Shown: piece after piece, positions 8,784 through 22,691 of the stretch
Position numbering within the stretch: position 1 is the stretch's first letter
Layout: every line of letters starts with the position of its first letter
NCBI GenBank assembly: GCA_024362935.1
Contig: JANCRA010000120.1
Coordinates: 627,501-691,500 of the forward strand
Length of the DNA stretch: 64,000 nt
Direction: 5' to 3'
Source of the DNA: Setophaga petechia
Taxonomy: Eukaryota; Chordata; Aves; Passeriformes; Parulidae
The notes under the pieces: generated by a model
The model's database searches: none
Seen by the model: only the letters and a program-made list of their open reading frames with translations
Told to the model about the DNA's origin: nothing
Made by a program: the position numbers and the translations under genes

Positions 8784-9068
8784 TCACATTAATACTTGAA
8801 AGGAAGGCGTCTTAGACAACTTTCTTTTACATTTTGCAAAACACACTGCAGCCCTCTGTGCAACTTCTACAACACGATGGAAGTTGTTTAGTGAGCAGCA
8901 ACGTTTTCCCCTTGCGAGCAAAGTGAAAAAGCTATTTGCTCAGATGTAGGTATCAAGAAACACTTACTGCCGTGCACTGACAAGCTAATTGCTACACAGC
9001 ACTGCGATTGTGTTAGCAGCTTGCAAAGTGCTAGAAAACAGTACTTTCCCACTCTCTTGCCTTTCCCT
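8784..9068. repeat. 285-bp monomer subtype with GAGCAAAG
   Basis: One A is missing (CTTGCGAGCAAAG against CTTGCGAGACAAAG). The same deletion marks monomers at 13516, 18818, 25833 and 61385, showing that they descend from one ancestor. Confidence 0.85.
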
Positions 9069-10212
9069 ACACATTAATATTTGAAAGGAAGGCGTCTTAG
9101 ACAACTTTCTTTTTCTTGTTACAGAACACACTGCAGCCCTCTGTGCAACTTCTGGAACACGATAGGAGATGTTTAGTGAGCAGGAAGGTTTTCTCCTTGC
9201 GAGACAGAGTGAAAAAGCTATTTGCTTAGATGTAGGTGACAAGAAACACTTACTGCAGTGCAGTGACAAGTTAATTGGTACACAGCACTGGGATTGTGTT
9301 AGCAGCTCTCAAAGTGATAGAAAACAGTACTTTCCCACTCTCTTGCCTTTCCCTTCACATTAATACTTGAAAGGAAGGCATCTTAGACAACTTTCTTTTT
9401 CTTGTGTCAAAAAACTCTGCAGCCCTCTCTGCAACATCTACAACACGATGGAAGTTGTTTAGTGAGCAGGAAGGTTTTCTCCTTGCGAGACATAGTGAAA
9501 AAGCTATTTGCTTAGATGTAGGTGACAAGAAACACTTACTGCAGTGCACTGAACAGCTAATTGCTACACAGCACTGGGATTGTGTTAGCAGCCTGAAAAG
9601 TGCTAGAAAACAGTACTTTCCCACTCTCTTGCCTTTCCCTTCACATTAATACTTGAAAGGAAGGCGTCTTAGACAACTTTCTTTTTCTTGTGTCAAAAAA
9701 CTCTGCAGCCCTCTCTGCAACATCTACAACACGATGGAAGTTGTTTAGTGAGCAGGAAGGTTTTCTCCTTGTGAGACATAGTGAAAAAGCTATTTGCTTA
9801 GATGTAGGTGACAAGAAACACTTACTGCAGTGCACTGAACAGCTAATTGCTACACAGCACTAGTACTGTGTTAGCAGCTTGCAAAGTGCTAGAAAACAGT
9901 ACTTTCCCACTCTCTTGCCTTTCCCTTCACATTAATACTTGAAAGGAAGGCATCTTAGACAACTTTCTTTTTCTTGTGTCAAAAAACTCTGCAGCCCTCT
10001 CTGCAACATCTACAACACGATGGAAGTTGTTTAGTGAGCAGGAAGGTTTTCTCCTTGCGAGACATAGTGAAAAAGCTATTTGCTTAGATGTAGGTGACAA
10101 GAAACACTTACTGCAGTGCACTGAACAGCTAATTGCTACACAGAACTGGGATTGTGTTAGCAGCTTGCAAAGTGCTAGAAAACAGTACTTTCCCACTCTC
10201 TTGCCTTTCCCT

Positions 10213-13200
10213 TCGCATTAATACTTGAAAGGAAGGCGTCTTAGACAACTTTCTTTTTCTTGCTGGAAAACATTCTGCAGCCCTCTGTGCAACCTGTACA
10301 GCACGATGGAAGTTGTTTAATGAGCAGGAACATTTTCTCCTAGTGAGAGATAGTGAAAAAGCTTTTTGCTTAGATGTAGGTTGCCACAGGCAGTTACTGC
10401 AGTGCACTGCAAAGCTAATAGATGCACAACACTGGGATTGTGTGCCCAGCTTGCAAAGTGATAGGAAACAGTACCTTTCCACTCTTCCTGCTTTTTCCAT
10501 GCACATTACTATTCGAATGGAAAGAATTTTAGACAACTTTCTTTGGCTTCTTGCAAAACACTCTGCACACCTGCCTGCAATCTCTAGAAGTCGATGGGAG
10601 ATATTTTCTGAACTGGCTCAGTTTCTCTTTGCAAGACATGGGGAAAAAGCAATTTGCTTAGATATAGGTGAAAAGAGGCACCTACTACAGTGCACTGCAA
10701 GTTAATTGCTGCACAACACGCAGATTGTGTAAGCAGGTTGCAAACTGATAGAAAACAGTCCCTCTCCCTTCTCCTGCCTTTTCTATTCACATTTCTATTT
10801 GAATGCAAGGCGTTTTAGACAACTTTCTTTTGCTTCTTGCAAAACACTCTGCACACCTGCCTGCAATCTCTAGAACTCGATGGGAGATGTTTTCTGAACT
10901 GGCTCAGTTTCTCCTTGCGAGACATGGGGAAAAAGCAATTTGCTTAGATGCAGGTGAAAAGAGGCACCTACTACAGTGCACTGAAAAACTAATTGCTGCA
11001 CAACTCTGGGATTGTGTAAGCAGCTTACAAACAGATAGAAAACAGCACCTTTCCACTCTCCTGCCTTTTCCATTCGCATTACTATTCGAATGGCAGCAGT
11101 TTTGGACAACTTTCTTTTGCTTCTTGCAAAACACTCTGCACACCTCCGTGCAACTTCTAGAAAAAATGAGAGTTGTTTTCTGAACTGGTACAGTTTCTCC
11201 TGAAGAGATATAATGCAAACGCTATTGGCTTAGATGTAGTAACAATAGGCAATTATTACAGTGCACTGCAAAGTCAATCGTAGTAGAACACTGGGATTGT
11301 GTGTCCAGCTTGCAAACTGGTAGAAAACAGTACCGATCCGCTCTCCTGCATTTTCCCTTTCCAGGAACATTCGAATTGATGGCTTTTTTGGACAAGTTAC
11401 TTTTTCTTGTTGCAAAACACGCTGCAGAGCTGCCTGCAACCCCTAGAGCACGATGGGAGGTTTTTTGTGAACAGACACAGTTTCTCCTGGCGAGACATAA
11501 TGAAAAAGCTTTTTGCTAAGGTGTAGCCGGCAGGAGACGCTAAAGACCAGGAGACGGAGCACTGTGCCTTTAAGCGCCGCTTCCGGGTGTCTCTCGGCCG
11601 TAGCTGTTCTCCGGAGCACGCCGCGATCGGCGTAACGACACCAGATTCTTCGCGCCAAGAAGCGTCTTCTCCTTCTCCGGGAAAAAGAGACTGCGGCAGC
11701 TTCTGAACGGCGAACTACGAAGCGGCACAAAACTGGGATTGGGTAAGCAGCTTTCAAAGTGATAGAAAACAGTACTTTCCCACTCTCTTGCCTTTCCCTT
11801 CACATTAATACTTGAAAGGAAGGCGTCTTAGACAACTTTCTTTTACTTTTTGCAAAACACACTGCAGTCCTCTGTGCAACTTCTAGAGCACGATAGGAGA
11901 TGTTTAGTGAGCAGGAAGGTTTTCTCCTTGCGAGACAGAGTGAAAAAGCTATTTGCTTAGATGTAGGTGACAAGAAACACTTACTGCAGTGGACTGAAAA
12001 GCTTACTGCTACACAGCACTGGGATTGTGTTAGCAGCCTGCAAAGTGCTAGAAAACAGTACTTTCCCACTCTCTTGCCTTTCCCTTCACATTAATACTTG
12101 AAAGGAAGGCATCTTAGACAACTTTCTTTTTCTTGTGTCAAAAAACTCTGCAGCCCTCTCTGCAACATCTACAACACGATGGAAGTTGTTTAGTGAGCAG
12201 GAAGGTTTTCTCCTTGCGAGACATAGTGAAAAAGCTATTTGCTTAGATGTAGGTGACAAGAAACACTTACTGCAGTGCACTGAACAGCTAATTGCTACAC
12301 AGCACTGGGATTGTGTTAGCAGCCTGAAAAGTGCTAGAAAACAGTACTTTCCCACTCTCTTGCCTTTCCCTTCACATTAATACTTGAAAGGAAGGCATCT
12401 TAGACAACTTTCTTTTACATTTTGCAAAACACACTGCAGCCCTCTGTGCAACTTCTACAACACGATGGAAGTTGTTTAGTGAGCAGCAACGTTTTCCCCT
12501 TGCGAGACAAAGTGAAAAAGCTATTTGCTCAGATGTAGGTATCAAGAAACACTTACTGCCGTGCACTGACAAGCTAATTGCTACACAGCACTGCGATTGT
12601 GTTAGCAGCTTGCAAAGTGCTAGAAAACAGTACTTTCCCACTCTCTTGCCTTTCCCTTCACATTAATACTTGAAAGGAAGGCGTCTTAGACAACTTTCTT
12701 TTTCTTGCTGCAAAACACACTGCAGCCCTCTGTGGAACTTCTAGAACACGATAGGAGATGTTTAGTGAGCAAGAAGGTTTTCTCCTTGCGAGATATAGTG
12801 AAAAAGCTATTTACTTAGATGTAGGTGACAAGAAACACTTACTGCAGTGCACTGAAAAGCTAACTGCTACACAGGACTGCGATTGTGTTAGCAGCCTGCA
12901 AAGTGCTAGAAAACAGTACTTTCCCACTCTCTTGCCTTTCCCTTCACATTAATACTTGAAAGGAAGGCATCTTAGACAACTTTCTTTTTCTTGTGTCAAA
13001 AAACTCTGCAGCCCTCTCTGCATTATCTACAACACGATGGAAGTTGTTTAGTGAGCAGGAAGGTTTTCTCCTTGCGGGACATAGTGAAAAACCTATTTGC
13101 TTAGATGTAGGTGACAAGAAACACTTACTGCAGTGCACTGAACAGCTAATTGCTACACAGAACTGGGATTGTGTTAGCAGCTTGCAAAGTGCTAGAAAAC

Positions 13201-14372
13201 AGTACTTTCCCACTCTCTTGCCTTTCCCTTCACATTAATACTTGAAAGGAAGGCATCTTAGACAACTTTCTTTTTCTTGTGTCAAAAAACTCTGCAGCCC
13301 TCTCTGCAACATCTACAACACGATGGAAGTTGTTTAGTGAGCAGGAAGGTTTTTTCCTTGCGAGACATAGTGAAAAAGCTTTTTCCTTAGATGTAGGTAA
13401 AAAGAAACACTTACTGCAGTGCACTGAACAGCTAACTGCTACACAGCACTAGGACTGTGTTAGCAGCTTGCAAAGTGCTAGAAAACAGTACTTTCCCACT
13501 CTCTTGCCTTTCCCTTCACATTAATACTTGAAAGGAAGGCATCTTAGACAACTTTCTTTTACATTTTGCAAAACACACTGCAGCCCTCTGTGCAACTTCT
13601 ACAACACGATGGAAGTTGTTTAGTGAGCAGCAACGTTTTCCCCTTGCGAGCAAAGTGAAAAAGCTATTTGCTCAGATGTAGGTATCAAGAAACACTTACT
13701 GCCGTGCACTGACAAGCTAATTGCTACACAGCACTGCGATTGTGTTAGCAGCTCTCAAAGTGCTAGAAAACAGTACTTTCCCACTCTCTTGCCTTTCCCT
13801 ACACATTAATACTTGAAAGGAAGGCGTCTTAGACAACTTTCTTTTTCTTGTTACAGAACACACTGCAGCCCTCTGTGCAACTTCTGGAACACGATAGGAG
13901 ATGTTTAGTGAGCAGGAAGGTTTTCTCCTTGCGAGACAGAGTGAAAAAGCTATTTGCTTAGATGTAGGTGACAAGAAACACTTACTGCAGTGCAGTGACA
14001 AGTTAATTGGTACACAGCACTGGGATTGTGTTAGCAGCTCTCAAAGTGATAAAAAACAGTACTTTCCCACTCTCTTGCCTTTCCCTTCACATTAATACTT
14101 GAAAGGAAGGCATCTTAGACAACTTTCTTTTTCTTGTGTCAAAAAACTCTGCAGCCCTCTCTGCAACATCTACAACACGATGGAAGTTGTTTAGTGAGCA
14201 GGAAGGTTTTCTCCTTGCGAGACATAGTGAAAAAGCTATTTGCTTAGATGTAGGTGACAAGAAACACTTACTGCAGTGCACTGAACAGCTAATTGCTACA
14301 CAGAACTGGGATTGTGTTAGCAGCTTGCAAAGTGCTAGAAAACAGTACTTTCCCACTCTCTTGCCTTTCCCT
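10213..14372. repeat. HOR unit 4 (4160 bp; core + 9 monomers)
   Basis: The core is 10213-11799 and monomers start at 11800, 12086, 12372, 12658, 12944, 13230, 13516, 13801 and 14087. The monomer at 13516 has the same 1-bp deletion (GAGCAAAG) as the one at 8784. The length equals unit 3, but the monomer order is different, so the equal length is coincidental or a partial relationship. Private core changes are T at 10702 and C at 10760. From about 12372 the sequence is repeated 5302 bp downstream. Confidence 0.94.
11527..11725. other. CpG-dense island segment, copy 4
   Basis: No difference from copy 1 was seen. Confidence 0.9.
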
Positions 14373-15686
14373 TCGCATTAATACTTGAAAGGAAGGCGTC
14401 TTAGACAACTTTCTTTTTCTTGCTGGAAAACATTCTGCAGCCCTCTGTGCAACCTGTACAGCACGATGGAAGTTGTTTAATGAGCAGGAACATTTTCTCC
14501 TAGTGAGAGATAGTGAAAATGCTTTTTGCTTAGATGTAGGTTGCCACAGGCAGTTACTGCAGTGCACTGCAAAGCTAATAGATGCACAACACTGGGATTG
14601 TGTGCCCAGCTTGCAAAGTGATAGGAAACAGTACCTTTCCACTCTTCCTGCTTTTTCCATGCACATTACTCTTCGAATGGAAAGAATTTTAGACAACTTT
14701 CTTTGGCTTCTTGCAAAACTCTCTGCACACCTGCCTGCAATCTCTAGAAGTCGATGGGAGATATTTTCTGAACTGGCTCAGTTTCTCTTTGCAAGACATG
14801 GGGAAAAAGCAATTTGCTTAGATATAGGTGAAAAGAGGCACCTACTACAGTGCACTGCAAGCTAATTGCTGCACAACACGCAGATTGTGTAAGCAGGTTG
14901 CAAACTGATAGAAAACAGTACCTCTCCCTTCTCCTGCCTTTTCTATTCACATTTCTATTTGAATGCAAGGCGTTTTAGACAACTTTCTTTTGCTTCTTGC
15001 AAAACACTCTGCACACCTGCCTGCAATCTCTAGAACTCGATGGGAGATGTTTTCTGAACTGGCTCAGTTTCTCCTTGCGAGACATGGGGAAAAAGCAATT
15101 TGCTTAGATGCAGGTGAAAAGAGGCACCTACTACAGTGCACTGAAAAACTAATTGCTGCACAACTCTGGGATTGTGTAAGCAGCTTACAAACAGATAGAA
15201 AACAGCACCTTTCCACTCTCCTGCCTTTTCCATTCGCATTACTATTCGAATGGCAGCAGTTTTGGACAACTTTCTTTTGCTTCTTGCAAAACACTCTGCA
15301 CACCTCCGTGCAACTTCTAGAAAAAATGAGAGTTGTTTTCTGAACTGGTACAGTTTCTCCTGAAGAGATATAATGCAAACGCTATTGGCTTAGATGTAGT
15401 AACAATAGGCAATTATTACAGTGCACTGCAAAGTCAATCGTAGTAGAACACTGGGATTGTGTGTCCAGCTTGCAAACTGGTAGAAAACAGTACCGATCCG
15501 CTCTCCTGCATTTTCCCTTTCCAGGAACATTCGAATTGATGGCTTTTTTGGACAAGTTACTTTTTCTTGTTGCAAAACACGCTGCAGAGCTGCCTGCAAC
15601 CCCTAGAGCACGATGGGAGGTTTTTTGTGAACAGACACAGTTTCTCCTGGCGAGACATAATGAAAAAGCTTTTTGCTAAGGTGTAG

Positions 15687-15885
15687 CCGGCAGGAGACGC
15701 TAAAGACCAGGAGACGGAGCACTGTGCCTTTAAGCGCCGCTTCCGGGTGTCTCTCGGCCGTAGCTGTTCTCCGGAGCACGCCGCGATCGGCGTAACGACA
15801 CCAGATTCTTCGCGCCAAGAAGCGTCTTCTCCTTCTCCGGGAAAAAGAGACTGCGGCAGCTTCTGAACGGCGAACTACGAAGCGG
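15687..15885. other. CpG-dense island segment, copy 5
   Basis: No difference from copy 1 was seen. Confidence 0.9.
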
Positions 15886-17388
15886 CACAAAACTGGGATT
15901 GGGTAAGCAGCTTTCAAAGTGATAGAAAACAGTACTTTCCCACTCTCTTGCCTTTCCCTTCACATTAATACTTGAAAGGAAGGCGTCTTAGACAACTTTC
16001 TTTTACTTTTTGCAAAACACACTGCAGTCCTCTGTGCAACTTCTAGAGCACGATAGGAGATGTTTAGTGAGCAGGAAGGTTTTCTCCTTGCGAGACAGAG
16101 TGAAAATCTATTTGCTTAGATGTAGGTGACAAGAAACACTTACTGCAGTGCACTGAAAAGCTAACTGCTACACAGCACTGCGATTGTGTTAGCAGCCTGC
16201 AAAGTGCTAGAAAACAGTACTTTCCCACTCTCTTGCCTTTCCCTTCACATTAATACTTGAAAGGAAGGCATCTTAGACAACTTTCTTTTTCTTGTGTCAA
16301 AAGACTCTGCAGCCCTCTCTGCAACATCTACATCACGATGGAATTTGTTTAGTGAGCAGGAAGGTTTTCTCCTTGCGGGACATAGTGAAAAAGCTTTTTG
16401 CTTAGATGTAGGAGACAAGAAACACTTACTGCAGTGCACTGAACAGCTAACTGCTACACAGCACTAGGACTGTGTTAGCAGCTTGCAAAGTGCTAGAAAA
16501 CAGTACTTTCCCACTCTCTTGCCTTTCCCTTCACATTAATACTTGAAAGGAAGGCGTCTTAGACAACTTTCTTTTTCTTGTTACAGAACACACTGCAGCC
16601 TTCTGTGCAACTTCTAGAACACGATAGGAGATGTTTAGTGAGCAAGAAGGTTTTCTCCTTGCGAGACATAGTGAAAAAGCTATTTGCTTCGATGTCGGTG
16701 ACAAGAAACACTTGCTGCAGTGGACTGAAAAGCTTACTGCTACACAGCACTGCGATTGTGTTAGCAGCCTGCAAAGTGCTAGAAAACAGTACTTTCCCAC
16801 TCTCTTGCCTTTCCCTTCACATTAATACTTGAAAGGAAGGCATCTTAGACAACTTTCTTTTTCTTGTGTCAAAAAACTCTGCAGCCCTCTCTGCAACATC
16901 TACAACACGATGGAAGTTGCTAAGTGAGCAGGAAGGTTTTCTCCTTGCGAGACATAGTGAAAAAGCTATTTGCTTAGATGTAGGTGACAAGAAACACTTA
17001 CTGCAGTGGACTGAAAAGCTTACTGCTACACAACACTGCGATTGTGTTAGCAGCCTGCAAAGTGCTAGAAAACAGTACTTTCCCACTCTCTTGCCTTTCC
17101 CTTCACATTAATACTTGAAAGGAAGGCGTCTTAGACAACTTTCTTTTACATTTTGCAAAACACACTGCAGCCCTCTCTGCAACTTCTACAACACGATGGA
17201 AGTTGTTTAGTGAGCAGCAACGTTTTCCCCTTGCAAGACAAAGTGAAAAAGCTATTTGCTCAGATGTAGGTGACAAGAAACACTTACTGCAGTGCACTGA
17301 AAAGCTAACTGCTACACAGCACTGCGATTGTGTTAGCAGCCTGCAAAGTGCTAGAAAACAGTACTTTCCCACTCTCTTGCCTTTCCCT

Positions 17389-17673
17389 TCACATTAATAC
17401 TTGAAAGGAAGGCGTCTTAGACAACTTTCTTTTACTTTTTGCAAAACACACTGCAGCCCTCTGTGCAACTTGTAGAAAACGATAGGAAATGTTTAGTGAG
17501 CAAGAAGGTTTTCTCCTTGCGAGACATAGTGAAAAAGCATTTGCTTAGATATAGGTGAGAAGAAACCCTTACTCCAGTGCAGTGACAAGTTAATTGGTAC
17601 ACAGCACTGGGATTGTGTTAGCAGCCTGCAAAGTGCTAGAAAACAGTACTTTCCCACTCTCTTGCCTTTCCCT
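17389..17673. repeat. 285-bp monomer subtype with AAAGCATTTGC and CCCTTACTCCAG
   Basis: This subtype has a 1-bp loss (AAAAAGCATTTGC against AAAAAGCTATTTGC) and the linked variants GATATAGGTGAGAAG and CCCTTACTCCAG. Members occur at 17389, 23836, 29993, 40308, 45036 and the matching positions in units 11-13. Confidence 0.85.
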
Positions 17674-20600
17674 TCACATTAATACTTGAAAGGAAGGCGT
17701 CTTAGACAACTTTCTTTTACATTTTGCAAAACACACTGCAGCCCTCTGTGCAACTTCTACAACACGATGGAAGTTGTTTAGTGAGCAGCAACGTTTTCCC
17801 CTTGCGAGACAAAGTGAAAAAGCTATTTGCTCAGATGTAGGTATCAAGAAACACTTACTGCCGTGCACTGACAAGCTAATTGCTACACAGCACTGCGATT
17901 GTGTTAGCAGCTTGCAAAGTGCTAGAAAACAGTACTTTCCCACTCTCTTGCCTTTCCCTTCACATTAATACTTGAAAGGAAGGCGTCTTAGACAACTTTC
18001 TTTTTCTTGCTGCAAAACACACTGCAGCCCTCTGTGGAACTTCTAGAACACGATAGGAGATGTTTAGTGAGCAAGAAGGTTTTCTCCTTGCGAGATATAG
18101 TGAAAAAGCTATTTACTTAGATGTAGGTGACAAGAAACACTTACTGCAGTGCACTGAAAAGCTAACTGCTACACAGGACTGCGATTGTGTTAGCAGCCTG
18201 CAAAGTGCTAGAAAACAGTACTTTCCCACTCTCTTGCCTTTCCCTTCACATTAATACTTGAAAGGAAGGCATCTTAGACAACTTTCTTTTTCTTGTGTCA
18301 AAAAACTCTGCAGCCCTCTCTGCATTATCTACAACACGATGGAAGTTGTTTAGTGAGCAGGAAGGTTTTCTCCTTGCGGGACATAGTGAAAAACCTATTT
18401 GCTTAGATGTAGGTGACAAGAAACACTTACTGCAGTGCACTGAACAGCTAATTGCTACACAGAACTGGGATTGTGTTAGCAGCTTGCAAAGTGCTAGAAA
18501 ACAGTACTTTCCCACTCTCTTGCCTTTCCCTTCACATTAATACTTGAAAGGAAGGCATCTTAGACAACTTTCTTTTTCTTGTGTCAAAAAACTCTGCAGC
18601 CCTCTCTGCAACATCTACAACACGATGGAAGTTGTTTAGTGAGCAGGAAGGTTTTTTCCTTGCGAGACATAGTGAAAAAGCTTTTTCCTTAGATGTAGGT
18701 AAAAAGAAACACTTACTGCAGTGCACTGAACAGCTAACTGCTACACAGCACTAGGACTGTGTTAGCAGCTTGCAAAGTGCTAGAAAACAGTACTTTCCCA
18801 CTCTCTTGCCTTTCCCTTCACATTAATACTTGAAAGGAAGGCATCTTAGACAACTTTCTTTTACATTTTGCAAAACACACTGCAGCCCTCTGTGCAACTT
18901 CTACAACACGATGGAAGTTGTTTAGTGAGCAGCAACGTTTTCCCCTTGCGAGCAAAGTGAAAAAGCTATTTGCTCAGATGTAGGTATCAAGAAACACTTA
19001 CTGCCGTGCACTGACAAGCTAATTGCTACACAGCACTGCGATTGTGTTAGCAGCTCTCAAAGTGCTAGAAAACAGTACTTTCCCACTCTCTTGCCTTTCC
19101 CTACACATTAATACTTGAAAGGAAGGCGTCTTAGACAACTTTCTTTTTCTTGTTACAGAACACACTGCAGCCCTCTGTGCAACTTCTGGAACACGATAGG
19201 AGATGTTTAGTGAGCAGGAAGGTTTTCTCCTTGCGAGACAGAGTGAAAAAGCTATTTGCTTAGATGTAGGTGACAAGAAACACTTACTGCAGTGCAGTGA
19301 CAAGTTAATTGGTACACAGCACTGGGATTGTGTTAGCAGCTCTCAAAGTGATAAAAAACAGTACTTTCCCACTCTCTTGCCTTTCCCTTCACATTAATAC
19401 TTGAAAGGAAGGCATCTTAGACAACTTTCTTTTTCTTGTGTCAAAAAACTCTGCAGCCCTCTCTGCAACATCTACAACACGATGGAAGTTGTTTAGTGAG
19501 CAGGAAGGTTTTCTCCTTGCGAGACATAGTGAAAAAGCTATTTGCTTAGATGTAGGTGACAAGAAACACTTACTGCAGTGCACTGAACAGCTAATTGCTA
19601 CACAGAACTGGGATTGTGTTAGCAGCTTGCAAAGTGCTAGAAAACAGTACTTTCCCACTCTCTTGCCTTTCCCTTCGCATTAATACTTGAAAGGAAGGCG
19701 TCTTAGACAACTTTCTTTTTCTTGCTGGAAAACATTCTGCAGCCCTCTGTGCAACCTGTACAGCACGATGGAAGTTGTTTAATGAGCAGGAACATTTTCT
19801 CCTAGTGAGAGATAGTGAAAATGCTTTTTGCTTAGATGTAGGTTGCCACAGGCAGTTACTGCAGTGCACTGCAAAGCTAATAGATGCACAACACTGGGAT
19901 TGTGTGCCCAGCTTGCAAAGTGATAGGAAACAGTACCTTTCCACTCTTCCTGCTTTTTCCATGCACATTACTCTTCGAATGGAAAGAATTTTAGACAACT
20001 TTCTTTGGCTTCTTGCAAAACTCTCTGCACACCTGCCTGCAATCTCTAGAAGTCGATGGGAGATATTTTCTGAACTGGCTCAGTTTCTCTTTGCAAGACA
20101 TGGGGAAAAAGCAATTTGCTTAGATATAGGTGAAAAGAGGCACCTACTACAGTGCACTGCAAGCTAATTGCTGCACAACACGCAGATTGTGTAAGCAGGT
20201 TGCAAACTGATAGAAAACAGTACCTCTCCCTTCTCCTGCCTTTTCTATTCACATTTCTATTTGAATGCAAGGCGTTTTAGACAACTTTCTTTTGCTTCTT
20301 GCAAAACACTCTGCACACCTGCCTGCAATCTCTAGAACTCGATGGGAGATGTTTTCTGAACTGGCTCAGTTTCTCCTTGCGAGACATGGGGAAAAAGCAA
20401 TTTGCTTAGATGCAGGTGAAAAGAGGCACCTACTACAGTGCACTGAAAAACTAATTGCTGCACAACTCTGGGATTGTGTAAGCAGCTTACAAACAGATAG
20501 AAAACAGCACCTTTCCACTCTCCTGCCTTTTCCATTCGCATTACTATTCGAATGGCAGCAGTTTTGGACAACTTTCTTTTGCTTCTTGCAAAACACTCTG

Positions 20601-20988
20601 CACACCTCCGTGCAACTTCTAGAAAAAATGAGAGTTGTTTTCTGAACTGGTACAGTTTCTCCTGAAGAGATAGAATGCAAACGCTATTGGCTTAGATGTA
20701 GTAACAATAGGCAATTATTACAGTGCACTGCAAAGTCAATCGTAGTAGAACACTGGGATTGTGTGTCCAGCTTGCAAACTGGTAGAAAACAGTACCGATC
20801 CGCTCTCCTGCATTTTCCCTTTCCAGGAACATTCGAATTGATGGCTTTTTTGGACAAGTTACTTTTTCTTGTTGCAAAACACGCTGCAGAGCTGCCTGCA
20901 ACCCCTAGAGCACGATGGGAGGTTTTTTGTGAACAGACACAGTTTCTCCTGGCGAGACATAATGAAAAAGCTTTTTGCTAAGGTGTAG

Positions 20989-21187
20989 CCGGCAGGAGAC
21001 GCTAAAGACCAGGAGACGGAGCACTGTGCCTTTAAGCGCCGCTTCCGGGTGTCTCTCGGCCGTAGCTGTTCTCCGGAGCACGCCGCGATCGGCGTAACGA
21101 CACCAGATTCTTCGCGCCAAGAAGCGTCTTCTCCTTCTCCGGGAAAAAGAGACTGCGGCAGCTTCTGAACGGCGAACTACGAAGCGG
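20989..21187. other. CpG-dense island segment, copy 6
   Basis: No difference from copy 1 was seen. Confidence 0.9.
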
Positions 21188-22691
21188 CACAAAACTGGGA
21201 TTGGGTAAGCAGCTTTCAAAGTGATAGAAAACAGTACTTTCCCACTCTCTTGCCTTTCCCTTCACATTAATACTTGAAAGGAAGGCGTCTTAGACAACTT
21301 TCTTTTACTTTTTGCAAAACACACTGCAGTCCTCTGTGCAACTTCTAGAGCACGATAGGAGATGTTTAGTGAGCAGGAAGGTTTTCTCCTTGCGAGACAG
21401 AGTGAAAAAGCTATTTGCTTAGATGTAGGTGACAAGAAACACTTACTGCAGTGCACTGAAAAGCTAACTGCTACACAGCACTGCGATTGTGTTAGCAGCC
21501 TGCAAAGTGCTAGAAAACAGTACTTTCCCACTCTCTTGCCTTTCCCTTCACATTAATACTTGAAAGGAAGGCATCTTAGACAACTTTCTTTTTCTTGTGT
21601 CAAAAGACTCTGCAGCCCTCTCTGCAACATCTACATCACGATGGAATTTGTTTAGTGAGCAGGAAGGTTTTCTCCTTGCGGGACATAGTGAAAAAGCTTT
21701 TTGCTTAGATGTAGGAGACAAGAAACACTTACTGCAGTGCACTGAACAGCTAACTGCTACACAGCACTAGGACTGTGTTAGCAGCTTGCAAAGTGCTAGA
21801 AAACAGTACTTTCCCACTCTCTTGCCTTTCCCTTCACATTAATACTTGAAAGGAAGGCGTCTTAGACAACTTTCTTTTTCTTGTTACAGAACACACTGCA
21901 GCCTTCTGTGCAACTTCTAGAACACGATAGGAGATGTTTAGTGAGCAAGAAGGTTTTCTCCTTGCGAGACATAGTGAAAAAGCTATTTGCTTAGATGTCG
22001 GTGACAAGAAACACTTGCTGCAGTGGACTGAAAAGCTTACTGCTACACAGCACTGCGATTGTGTTAGCAGCCTGCAAAGTGCTAGAAAACAGTACTTTCC
22101 CACTCTCTTGCCTTTCCCTTCACATTAATACTTGAAAGGAAGGCATCTTAGACAACTTTCTTTTTCTTGTGTCAAAAAACTCTGCAGCCCTCTCTGCAAC
22201 ATCTACAACACGATGGAAGTTGCTAAGTGAGCAGGAAGGTTTTCTCCTTGCGAGACATAGTGAAAAAGCTATTTGCTTAGATGTAGGTGACAAGAAACAC
22301 TTACTGCAGTGGACTGAAAAGCTTACTGCTACACAACACTGCGATTGTGTTAGCAGCCTGCAAAGTGCTAGAAAACAGTACTTTCCCACTCTCTTGCCTT
22401 TCCCTTCACATTAATACTTGAAAGGAAGGCGTCTTAGACAACTTTCTTTTACATTTTGCAAAACACACTGCAGCCCTCTCTGCAACTTCTACAACACGAT
22501 GGAAGTTGTTTAGTGAGCAGCAACGTTTTCCCCTTGCAAGACAAAGTGAAAAAGCTATTTGCTCAGATGTAGGTGACAAGAAACACTTACTGCAGTGCAC
22601 TGAAAAGCTAACTGCTACACAGCACTGCGATTGTGTTAGCAGCCTGCAAAGTGCTAGAAAACAGTACTTTCCCACTCTCTTGCCTTTCCCT

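Larger units (their letters stand above)
6053..10212. repeat. HOR unit 3 (4160 bp; core + 9 monomers)
   Basis: The core is 6053-7639 and monomers start at 7640, 7926, 8212, 8498, 8784, 9069, 9355, 9641 and 9927. The monomer at 8784 is 285 bp because one base is missing in CTTGCGAGCAAAG, which explains 4160 = 1587 + 9 x 286 - 1. Its CpG-dense segment has G to A at 7425, destroying a CpG in the ETS-like motif. Two monomers (8212 and 9355) carry the CAGCCTGAAAAGTGC variant. Confidence 0.94.
14373..19674. repeat. HOR unit 5 (5302 bp; core + 13 monomers)
   Basis: The core is 14373-15959 and monomers start at 15960, 16245, 16531, 16817, 17103, 17389, 17674, 17960, 18246, 18532, 18818, 19103 and 19389. 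Three monomers (15960, 17389, 18818) are each 1 bp short, giving 1587 + 13 x 286 - 3. D1/D2 carry three substitutions (14520, 14671, 14720) that are shared only with unit 6. The 1-bp loss near 16107 in the entry monomer is private. Confidence 0.94.
12372..22691. repeat. Direct duplication of about 5.0 kb
   Basis: 12372-17388 recurs as 17674-22691, separated by one 285-bp monomer (17389-17673). The offset is 5302, then 5303 after the 1-bp loss near 16107. Both copies include a full core and share three core substitutions found nowhere else (14520/19822, 14671/19973, 14720/20022). Confidence 0.85.

Noticed and set aside
6053..14372. Units 3 and 4 as a simple tandem duplication because both are 4160 bp
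   Set aside because: Their monomer types and order differ, so the equal length comes from the same monomer number and a shared deletion subtype rather than from copying the whole unit.
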